Assembly (NCBI RefSeq): GCF_020176695.1
Contig: NZ_JAIWIA010000032.1
Coordinates: forward strand, 1 to 40,447
DNA from: Massilia sp. MS-15
GTDB lineage: Bacteria; Pseudomonadota; Gammaproteobacteria; Burkholderiales; Burkholderiaceae_D
DNA length: 40,447 nucleotides
Direction of reading: 5' to 3'
This document shows, piece by piece, positions 32,920 to 40,447 of this stretch (the stretch's first letter is position 1; every line of letters starts with the position of its first letter). The notes beneath the pieces are model-generated. The model was given only the letters and a program-made list of their open reading frames with translations, was not told the origin of the DNA and made no database searches. The position numbers were made by a program, and so were the translations under genes.

Positions 32920-34206
32920 TCAAGGGGAGGCGCACGGAGCCGTGCCGTGCTTGGCGCGGTACATGTCCTTGTCCGCGCGCGCCATCAGCGCCTGCATGCT
33001 GTCGCCGTGTTCGGGACGGCATGCGATGCCGATGCTGGCCGTGGCGGCCAGCGTCAGGCCGTCGCCCAGTTCGAACGGCGCGGCCAGCGCCAGGCCGATC
33101 TTGTCGGCGACGATGTCGGCATCGGCGCGCGAGGCGATATTCTCGAGCAGGACCACGAATTCGTCTCCGCCCAGGCGCGCCAGCGTGTCGGCGTCGCGGA
33201 TGCAGGAAGCCAGCCGGCGCGCCACCTGTTCGAGCAGGCGGTCGCCGGCCAGGTGTCCATGGGTGTCGTTGACCTGCTTGAAACGGTTCAGATCGATGAA
33301 CAGCAGGGCGAAGCGGCTGTCCTGGCGCTGGGCGCGGGCGAGGGCGGTCTGCAGCCTGTCGTGAAACAGGCGGCGGTTGGGAAGGCGGGTGAGTTCGTCG
33401 TGCATGGCCATGAACTTCATCCTGGACTGCAGCTCCCTGCGCTGCACGGCCGCGCCCAGCTGGCCGGCAATGTAGGCCAGCAGCTCGCGCTCTTCGGCGT
33501 CGTACTCCCCGCCGCAAGCGCGCGCCAGCGCCAGCACGCCCAGGCGGGACTCGCCGGCGCTCAGCGGCACAGCCACCAGGCTGACACAGGAATCCCTCTG
33601 CACCGCCACTCCGCCCTCCCGCCACACCCGGTCGCACAGGGCGAGCAGGCAGGCTTCCTGTCCCGGGTCGCCCGCGTGATAAGCCAGGTGCGGCGCGGCT
33701 TGCCCCTGCTCCTGCAGGACGATGGCAAGTGCGGATACTGGCAGCAGGCCGGCGGCGATGTCGTGGCTGCGCCGGAACAGTTCGGACAAGTCGACGCTGG
33801 CATTCGCGGCTTCGGACATGGCGTACAGGGCGGCCTGCATCGCCTGCGCGCGCTTGAACTGGGTAACGTCGCGCGCCACACCCACCCGGATCCCCTCGGA
33901 TGCATACCAGCGCGCCGACCACATCAGGTGGACGACGCTGCCGTCCTTGCGTACATAACGGTTCTCGAAGGCGAGGTGCGAGCGCCCATCCATCACGGCC
34001 TGGGCGGCGGCGCGGGTGCGCTCGCGGTCGGCCGGTAGTACCAGGTCGAGCACCGCCATGCCGATCATCTCCTGGGGCGGGTAGCCGAAGATCCGTTCGC
34101 CCGCCGCGCTGACGAAGCGAAACCTGCCATCGGCATCGACGACGCAAACGGCATCGAGCAGCAGATCGGTGAGCCTGGTATCGCTAATGCCGAGAGAAGA
34201 TTCCAT
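32920..34206 (-). CDS. PAS-GAF-GGDEF diguanylate cyclase
   Basis: A 428-residue signalling protein. A PAS domain at about 10-118 (DAVCVVDADGRFRFVSAAGERIFGYPPQEMIG) is followed by a GAF domain (about 130-255) and a GGDEF domain with DLNRFKQVNDTHGHLAGD, the active-site GGDEF at 346-350 and an intact RxxD inhibitory site RDAD at 337-340. It should make cyclic di-GMP with normal feedback control. No membrane helix is present, so it senses a cytoplasmic signal through PAS or GAF. The ATG at 34206 has GAGAG just upstream; the in-frame ATG at 34215 has no ribosome site and is the alternative. Confidence 0.92.
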   Translation of the reverse strand: MESSLGISDTRLTDLLLDAVCVVDADGRFRFVSAAGERIFGYPPQEMIGMAVLDLVLPADRERTRAAAQAVMDGRSHLAFENRYVRKDGSVVHLMWSARWYASEGIRVGVARDVTQFKRAQAMQAALYAMSEAANASVDLSELFRRSHDIAAGLLPVSALAIVLQEQGQAAPHLAYHAGDPGQEACLLALCDRVWREGGVAVQRDSCVSLVAVPLSAGESRLGVLALARACGGEYDAEERELLAYIAGQLGAAVQRRELQSRMKFMAMHDELTRLPNRRLFHDRLQTALARAQRQDSRFALLFIDLNRFKQVNDTHGHLAGDRLLEQVARRLASCIRDADTLARLGGDEFVVLLENIASRADADIVADKIGLALAAPFELGDGLTLAATASIGIACRPEHGDSMQALMARADKDMYRAKHGTAPCASP

Positions 34207-34327
34207 ATCTCTCATTGTAGAGCCAGGAATCGGGGCGGGGAAGTTGCAATGTGAATCGATGTTGGTACAGTACACGAACCGGCCGGGAGCGCCGGCCGGG
34301 ATTGCCTTGAGAAGACAGATAAAACGC

Positions 34328-34783
34328 TTACTTCGGCATGATCACCGAATCGATGACGTGGATGACGCCGTTGTCAGCCACGACGTCGGTCTTGACGACC
34401 CTGGCCTTGTCCACCGACACCGTGCCGCCCGCGGCGCTGACGGTCAGGTTGCTGCCTTCGACGGTCTTGACGGGGCCCGGCTTGACGCTCGCCGCCATCA
34501 CCTTGCCCGGCACCACGTGGTAGGTCAGCACCTTGGTCAACGCGGCCTTGTCCTTCAGCAACGCATCCAGCTTGGCCTTCGGGATCTTGGCGAAGGCTTC
34601 GTCGGTCGGCGCGAACACGGTGAACGGGCCGGGACCCTTGAGCGTGTCGACCAGGCCCGCCGCCTGCACGGCGGCAACCAGGGTATTGAAGCTGCCTGCC
34701 GATTTTGCCGTGTCCACGATATCTGCCGCCTGCGCCGCGGACAGGGACAATGCCATTGCAAGGCCGAATACCATTTTCTTCAT
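34328..34783 (-). CDS. Secreted fasciclin (FAS1) domain protein
   Basis: A 151-residue protein with a signal peptide ([16 protein letters not shown]) and a single FAS1 domain: [52 protein letters not shown] and the closing [13 protein letters not shown]. These match the H1, H2 and YH motifs of the family, which mediates adhesion in eukaryotes; in proteobacteria such short secreted copies are common and often stress-regulated. AAGGAG before the ATG is strong. Its promoter, TGGACA / TAAATT, lies within a region rich in TGAACCG boxes. Confidence 0.95.
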   Translation of the reverse strand: MKKMVFGLAMALSLSAAQAADIVDTAKSAGSFNTLVAAVQAAGLVDTLKGPGPFTVFAPTDEAFAKIPKAKLDALLKDKAALTKVLTYHVVPGKVMAASVKPGPVKTVEGSNLTVSAAGGTVSVDKARVVKTDVVADNGVIHVIDSVIMPK

Positions 34784-34804
34784 CTCGATCTCCTTGGGGT
34801 GGGT

Positions 34805-34945
34805 TGAACCGCTTAAATGCATTAAATTTATGCGTTCGTTCCGGTAATGTCCATTAAATAGTGCGAATTATTTCGCATTAGTCGGTTCAAATCCGAGGCG
34901 GCTGCATAATTGAACCGCTATTCTGGCTAGGGTGAACCGTTATTC
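34805..34945. promoter_or_regulatory. Regulatory region with TGAACCG boxes and palindrome
   Basis: Four copies of TGAACCG: 34805-34811, 34911-34917 and 34933-34939 on the plus strand, and 34883-34889 on the minus strand. The last two plus copies form a 13-base direct repeat TGAACCGYTATTC spaced 22 bases, two helical turns. A palindrome TGCGAA-TTAT-TTCGCA lies at 34862-34877. It sits between the divergent fasciclin and lipoprotein genes, so one regulator probably controls both. Confidence 0.55.
34825..34853 (-). promoter_or_regulatory. Fasciclin gene promoter
   Basis: TGGACA (34848-34853) and TAAATT (34825-34830) on the minus strand with a 17-base spacer. The palindrome at 34862-34877 lies just upstream of the -35 and a TGAACCG box lies just downstream of the expected start. 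Confidence 0.55.
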
Positions 34946-35016
34946 CAGCTGAGGCGGGAAGGTGGGGATTGCCATGACACTGTGCTAACCTGAATCTTTG
35001 CCAAGGGAGCGCCAGC

Positions 35017-35553
35017 ATGATCCGTTTTGTTTTCCCCCTGTTCGCCTGCGGCTTGCTGTCGGCCTGCGCCTCGGTGGCGCCAGCCGACAGCCGCGACGGG
35101 TTCATGGCCACGCTGCAGGGCATGTGCGGCCAGCGTTTCGAAGGTGGGCTATCTTACGCGATCGATCCCAACAGCGAGTTCGCCGGCAAGAAGATCTCGA
35201 CCCAGGTGCAGTGCGCGGCGCAGGCGGTGCGCATGCCAGTGCAGGTTGGCGAGAACCGGTCGCGTACCTGGATCTTCACCCGTCCAGCGGCCGGCCTGGA
35301 ACTGCGCCATGACCACCGCCACGAGGACGGTACCCCGGATGCGGTGACCATGTACGGCGGCATGGCCAAGGAGGGCGGCAGCGCGCGCTCCCAGGCCTTC
35401 CTGGCCGATGCGTATACGGCCCGGCTCGTGCCCGGCGCCGATACCAATGTCTGGACCGTCAGCCTCAGCCAGGATGGCAGCGTGCTGCGCTATCGCCTGG
35501 ACCGGCACGGCAAGCCTCGCGCGGAGTTCGTCCTCAAGCGCGTCGCCGACTGA
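35017..35553 (+). CDS. Hypothetical lipoprotein
   Basis: A 178-residue protein. A lipoprotein signal (FVFPLFACGLLSACAS) has the lipobox LSAC, so Cys17 is the likely lipid-bearing residue. The mature part has MCGQRFEGG, two further cysteines and a beta-rich pattern ending YRLDRHGKPRAEFVLKRV. I recognise no named family; similar small lipoproteins occur in related betaproteobacteria. AAGGGAGCG precedes the ATG. It is divergent from the fasciclin gene across the TGAACCG region, and 45 bases before the AbgT gene on the same strand, so it may lead that operon. Confidence 0.8.
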   Translation: MIRFVFPLFACGLLSACASVAPADSRDGFMATLQGMCGQRFEGGLSYAIDPNSEFAGKKISTQVQCAAQAVRMPVQVGENRSRTWIFTRPAAGLELRHDHRHEDGTPDAVTMYGGMAKEGGSARSQAFLADAYTARLVPGADTNVWTVSLSQDGSVLRYRLDRHGKPRAEFVLKRVAD

Positions 35554-35598
35554 TTTTTTCCATACTTGACTTTCGTCACCTGAACACTAGGGGAAGCA

Positions 35599-37191
35599 AT
35601 GGCTGAACAAATACCGGAGCAAGCGCAAGCACCTGCCGCGAAAACCGGTGCACTGAACCGTATCCTGAACCTCATCGAGAAGGTCGGCAACAAGCTACCC
35701 GATCCGGCGATCCTGTTCGCCCTCCTGCTGGCCGTGGTGTGGCTCACCTCCTGGGCCATGTCCAGCATGGTGTTTACTGACATCGATCCGCGCTCCGGCC
35801 AGGCGATCCAGGTCAAGAACCTGCTGGCGCCGACCGCGCTGACCGATTTCACATCGCGCATGGTCAATACCTTCGTCACCTTCCCGCCGCTGGGCGTGGT
35901 GCTGGTGGCGATGCTGGGCCTGGGCGTGGCGGAATATACCGGCTTTATCAATGCCGGCCTGCGCAAGATCCTGTCCATCACGCCGCTGCGCCTGCTCACG
36001 CCGGTGCTGGTCGCCGTGGGCGTGCTGAGCCACGTCGCCGTCGATGCTGGCTACGTGCTGGTGATCCCGCTGGGAGCCGTCATCTTCTACGCGGCAGGAC
36101 GCCATCCGCTGGCCGGCATCTCGGCCGCCTTCTTCGGGGTCTCCGGCGGCTTCTCGGCCACCTTCTTCCTGCCTTCCAGCCTCGATCCGCTGCTGGCCGG
36201 CCTGACCCAGGTGGCCGCGCGGCTCTCGTCCGATCCGGCCGCCGCCGCGATTGTCATCAATCCCCTGAACAACTACTACTTCACGACGGCCTCGCTGTTC
36301 CTGGTCATCCTCATCGGCTGGTTCCTGACCGACAAAGTCATCGAGCCACGCCTGAAAAAAACCGCCGTCATCGACGCCGATCCGACCGACCTGCCGAAGA
36401 TGGATGCGCTGCTGCCGCAGGAGCGCAAGGGCCTGCGCTGGGCCGGTATCGCGATGGTCGCCAGCCTGGCGTTGCTGGTGTGGTCGATCGTACCGGAAGG
36501 CTCGGCATGGCGCGCACCCGACACGGGCCAGATCACCCACGCCTCGGCGCCCCTGATGCAGTCGATCGTCCCGCTGATCTTCGTCTTCTTCCTGATCCCG
36601 GGCGTGGTGTACGGCTACGTCGCCGGCACCGCCAAGAACCACCGCGACATCGTCAAGGGGATGAGCCATGCGATGAGCGGCATGGGCTACTACGTGGTCA
36701 TGGCCTTCTTCTGCGCCCAGTTCATCTTCGCCTTCGGACAGTCAAACCTGGGCGCGCTGCTGGCGATCAAGGGGGCCTTGTGGCTCAAGGAGATGGCCTT
36801 CCCGATGGGCGTCACCCTGGCCGGCATCGTGCTGCTGACGGCGAGCGTCAACCTGTTCGTCGGTTCGGCTTCCGCCAAGTGGGCGCTGATTGGCTCGGTC
36901 ATGGTGCCGATGCTGATGGAGCTCGGCGTTTCGCCTGACTTCACCCAGGCCGCCTACCGCGTGGGCGACTCCTCGACCAATATCATCACGCCGCTGCTGC
37001 CTTACTTCCCGTTGATCATCGTGTTTTGCCGAAAATACGTGCAGTCAACCGGCATCGGCACGCTGATCGCGCTGATGCTGCCGTACTCGGTGGCGATGCT
37101 GGTATGCTGGACTTCCTTCCTGCTGGGCTTCTGGGCGCTGGACATCCCGCTGGGCGTCGGCTCAACCTACACCTACCCGGCGGCAGGCTGA
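35599..37191 (+). CDS. abgT: AbgT-family transporter
   Basis: A 530-residue inner-membrane protein of the AbgT family, known for p-aminobenzoyl-glutamate uptake and, in some members, sulfonamide export. Features: a short cytoplasmic N-terminus, LIEKVGNKLPDPAILFALLLAVVW as the first helix, about nine to eleven membrane helices, the re-entrant segment GVSGGFSATFFLPSSLDPLLAG, and the second one near VGDSSTNIITPLLPYFPLIIVF. Length is normal for the family. AGGGGAAG precedes the ATG. The M28 peptidase gene follows after 37 bases on the same strand, which would suit import of the products of peptide or folate-catabolite cleavage. The substrate is inferred only from the family. Confidence 0.93.
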   Translation: MAEQIPEQAQAPAAKTGALNRILNLIEKVGNKLPDPAILFALLLAVVWLTSWAMSSMVFTDIDPRSGQAIQVKNLLAPTALTDFTSRMVNTFVTFPPLGVVLVAMLGLGVAEYTGFINAGLRKILSITPLRLLTPVLVAVGVLSHVAVDAGYVLVIPLGAVIFYAAGRHPLAGISAAFFGVSGGFSATFFLPSSLDPLLAGLTQVAARLSSDPAAAAIVINPLNNYYFTTASLFLVILIGWFLTDKVIEPRLKKTAVIDADPTDLPKMDALLPQERKGLRWAGIAMVASLALLVWSIVPEGSAWRAPDTGQITHASAPLMQSIVPLIFVFFLIPGVVYGYVAGTAKNHRDIVKGMSHAMSGMGYYVVMAFFCAQFIFAFGQSNLGALLAIKGALWLKEMAFPMGVTLAGIVLLTASVNLFVGSASAKWALIGSVMVPMLMELGVSPDFTQAAYRVGDSSTNIITPLLPYFPLIIVFCRKYVQSTGIGTLIALMLPYSVAMLVCWTSFLLGFWALDIPLGVGSTYTYPAAG

Positions 37192-37228
37192 AAGTACTAC
37201 TGCTAATCATGACTACATGGAGACTGGT

Positions 37229-38878
<1,650 letters not shown>

Positions 38879-38917
38879 GGCAAGCGCGGATACACCAGGG
38901 CCGGCGCCGGCCCTGGC

Positions 38918-39676
38918 TCATTTGCGTGCGAGGCGGCGGCGCAGGCGCAGCAGGTCGTCCACCATCGGCACGATCGCCAGTGCGCTCAGCAGCAGCGCGA
39001 GCGGCAGCGTCGACAGATAGCCAAGGTGCTTGAAGCCGAGCGCGCCGCTCACCCCTCCCAGGAAGAAACACCCCACCAGCGTGGCATGGATCCGCAGGCG
39101 CGCCCGGTTCACCGTCACCCTGCCCGTATCGGCGCGCGTCACGCTGCAAAAGACCAGCTTTCCCAGCTCGATGCCGATGTCGGTGATGGTCCCGGTCAGG
39201 TGGGTGGTGCGGATTTCCGCCTTGGACAGCTTGGTGATCACCGCATTCTGCAGTCCCATGATGAAACACAGCAGCATGACGGTGGCCGGCACGAACAGGC
39301 CCTTCACCGCGGCAAGGCGCAGGCCGAGCAGGCCGAAGCCGAGCAGGAGCAGGGCTTCGAGCAGCAGGGGCAGGGCGTATTCGCTGTGCAGGCGGTACTG
39401 GCGCGCATAGCTCACCATCAGCCCGGTGCAGGCCGCACCCATCAGGAAGGAGAGGATGGCGCCGAGTCCGGCGAGAACCGGGCCGTAGCTGCCCAGGGCC
39501 ACGTGATCGGCCATGCCGGACACGATGCCGGTCATGTGCGAAGTGTACTGCTGCACGGCAAGGAAGCCGCCGGCATTGATCGCGCCGGCGATGAACGCCA
39601 GCGCAAAGCCCAGATGGCGGTTGGCATCGGCGCTGCGCCGGTGGCCGGTGAGGCGTCGGGCGAAATGGATTGGCAC
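38918..39676 (-). CDS. DUF1275 (YoaK) membrane protein
   Basis: A 252-residue inner-membrane protein of the YoaK/DUF1275 family. It begins with GFALAFIAGAINAGGFLAVQQYTSHMTGIVSGMADHVALG, the family's first membrane helix and its signature THMTG-like motif, and has about six helices including LLLLGFGLLGLRLAAV and MLLCFIMGLQNAVITKLS. The conserved HLTGTITDIGIELGK follows. A transporter role is assumed for the family but not shown. It is convergent with the M28 peptidase gene. Confidence 0.92.
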   Translation of the reverse strand: MPIHFARRLTGHRRSADANRHLGFALAFIAGAINAGGFLAVQQYTSHMTGIVSGMADHVALGSYGPVLAGLGAILSFLMGAACTGLMVSYARQYRLHSEYALPLLLEALLLLGFGLLGLRLAAVKGLFVPATVMLLCFIMGLQNAVITKLSKAEIRTTHLTGTITDIGIELGKLVFCSVTRADTGRVTVNRARLRIHATLVGCFFLGGVSGALGFKHLGYLSTLPLALLLSALAIVPMVDDLLRLRRRLARK

Positions 39677-39780
39677 GGAACGCCTACCCCTTGGCTGTTC
39701 TACAGGACGGATGCCACTATCTTACTGTATTTGCCGCGATGCAAAACGTGTTTGCAAAAACATCCCGGGCCGCGATCGGC

Positions 39781-40125
39781 TCAGCTCTTGCGGACGAATT
39801 CCGATTTCAGGCTCATCGCACCGAAACCCTCGATCTTGCAATCGATATCGTGGTCGCCATCGACCAGGCGAATGTTCTTGACCTTCGTCCCCTGCTTGAC
39901 CACGCCGCCTCCGCCTTTCAGCTTCAGGTCCTTGATGACGGTGACGGCGTCGCCATCCTGCAGCACGTTGCCGGCGGCGTCGCGCCACACGCGCTGCGTG
40001 TCTTCTTCCGGGGCTGCGCCCTGGACCGGCCACTCATGCGCGCATTCCGGGCAGACGTAGTTGCCGCTGCCGTCTTCATAGGTCAGGGTGGAGTTGCAGG
40101 CGGGGCAAGGGGGCAGGGCAGTCAT
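39781..40125 (-). CDS. yjdM: YjdM/PhnA-like zinc-ribbon protein
   Basis: A 114-residue protein with an N-terminal zinc ribbon (CPACN then [10 protein letters not shown], four cysteines) and a C-terminal SH3-like domain: [34 protein letters not shown] and [23 protein letters not shown]. This is the YjdM family, formerly called PhnA and once linked to alkylphosphonate use; that link is doubtful and the true role is unknown. ATG 40125 begins the conserved zinc ribbon; an upstream open frame runs into the tRNA-Phe gene and is not coding. Confidence 0.95.
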   Translation of the reverse strand: MTALPPCPACNSTLTYEDGSGNYVCPECAHEWPVQGAAPEEDTQRVWRDAAGNVLQDGDAVTVIKDLKLKGGGGVVKQGTKVKNIRLVDGDHDIDCKIEGFGAMSLKSEFVRKS

Positions 40126-40157
40126 GGCTGGTTCCGGTAAAGATGAAGAATAAAAAC

Positions 40158-40187
40158 AAAGACGCCAACCCGAGGGCTGGCGTCTTT
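40158..40187 (-). terminator. Rho-independent terminator of second tRNA-Phe
   Basis: A 13-base stem, AAAGACGCCAGCC / GGTTGGCGTCTTT on the minus strand with one G-U pair, around CTCG, followed by T-rich sequence. The lower stem resembles the terminator behind the first tRNA-Phe, but loop and ends differ. Confidence 0.85.
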
Positions 40188-40197
40188 GTTTGAATCT

Positions 40198-40273
40198 TGG
40201 TGGCCCGGGGCGGAATCGAACCACCGACACAAGGATTTTCAATCCTCTGCTCTACCAACTGAGCTACCAGGCC
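40198..40273 (-). tRNA. tRNA-Phe (GAA)
   Basis: A complete 76-base tRNA on the minus strand, identical to the copy at 21340-21415 including the encoded CCA. The anticodon is GAA. The sequences outside the gene differ between the copies, so it is not a recent large duplication. The yjdM gene follows its terminator, and an insertion-sequence-like end lies 63 bases upstream. Confidence 0.97.
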
Positions 40274-40336
40274 AAGAGAGGCATGATTATAGCCAGCGAT
40301 TTTCATCTGCGCAAGCCCCCGCGCGCTGATTGTTAG

Positions 40337-40447
40337 CGCTAAGTAGTAATGTCCCCTCTCCGCTAAGTAGAGATGTCCCCTAGGATGCGTTCCAGGGGAG
40401 GATGGGATAGTGATCGAGATGACGGCCAAGGACGTGCTGCGTAGCCA
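40337..40447 (+). mobile_element. Putative left end of an insertion sequence (truncated by window)
   Basis: A 21-base direct repeat CGCTAAGTAG-NN-ATGTCCCCT occurs at 40337-40357 and 40361-40381 with two differences, followed by a strong ribosome site (GGGGAGG) and a GTG-started frame at 40410 that runs off the window. Repeated terminal TGTCCCC motifs ahead of a transposase start are typical of some insertion sequence families; I cannot name the family with confidence. Confidence 0.45.
40410..40447 (+). CDS. Start of a possible transposase gene (partial)
   Basis: Twelve codons, beginning GTG and reading VIEMTAKDVLRS, after GGGGAGG about nine bases upstream; an ATG lies three codons in. Its position behind terminal repeats suggests a transposase, but the fragment is too short to prove it. 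Confidence 0.35.
   Translation, partial: MIEMTAKDVLRS

Noticed and set aside
40126..40242. N-terminal extension of yjdM
   Set aside because: It would translate part of the tRNA-Phe gene and its terminator; the zinc ribbon starts at 40125.

Overview
The window is GC-rich and gene-dense, with strong G/C preference at third codon positions. The gene families (TelA/TerD stress proteins, a NemR-YqhD aldehyde module, EpsC-type serine acetyltransferase, UvsE, AbgT, M13 and M28 peptidases, a 'host attachment' family protein and several diguanylate cyclases) fit a betaproteobacterium, most likely Oxalobacteraceae of the Massilia/Telluria type. That placement is inferred from family content and base composition, because no rRNA or marker gene is present.

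Layout. 0-7.1 kb: a MerR-type regulator, a small DUF2945 protein, a telA-terD-unknown cluster, a lipoprotein S10 peptidase overlapping a small EF-hand protein, a membrane protein and a DUF1059 protein. 7.2-18.3 kb: this stretch starts at a broken 3' half of a tRNA-Phe gene and ends at a second one. It holds a reactive-carbonyl detoxification set (DJ-1/PfpI protein, CurA-like reductase, YqhD aldehyde reductase, NemR-like repressor) with the same operator in front of yqhD and the repressor, a VOC protein divergent from a LysR regulator, a TolC-HlyD-ABC permease-ABC permease export operon with no ATPase, and a SOUL heme-binding protein. 18.3-21.4 kb: a single large gene, a UvrD-type helicase with a RelE/ParE-like N-terminus and ankyrin repeats, sits between the second tRNA-Phe fragment and an intact tRNA-Phe gene. 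This looks like stepwise accretion at one tRNA gene, although no integrase remains.

21.4-34.2 kb: a lipocalin, a serine acetyltransferase, an alpha/beta hydrolase convergent with uvsE, a CAP-domain protein preceded by a short promoter-hairpin-terminator unit that looks like a small RNA or attenuator, a diguanylate cyclase with a lost I-site, a host-attachment family protein, a methyltransferase, an orphan ABC solute-binding protein, an M13 peptidase and a PAS-GAF-GGDEF protein. 34.3-40.4 kb: a secreted fasciclin protein and a lipoprotein share a regulatory region with four TGAACCG boxes, followed by an AbgT transporter, an M28 peptidase, a DUF1275 membrane protein, YjdM, a second identical tRNA-Phe, and what appears to be the left end of an insertion sequence cut by the window edge.

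Working together: the yqhD-curA-DJ-1 operon and its NemR-like repressor form a coherent electrophile-response unit. The export operon probably acts as an efflux system. The S10, M13 and M28 peptidases with AbgT suggest extracytoplasmic peptide use. The most unusual part is the tRNA-Phe-bounded region with its lone fusion helicase.
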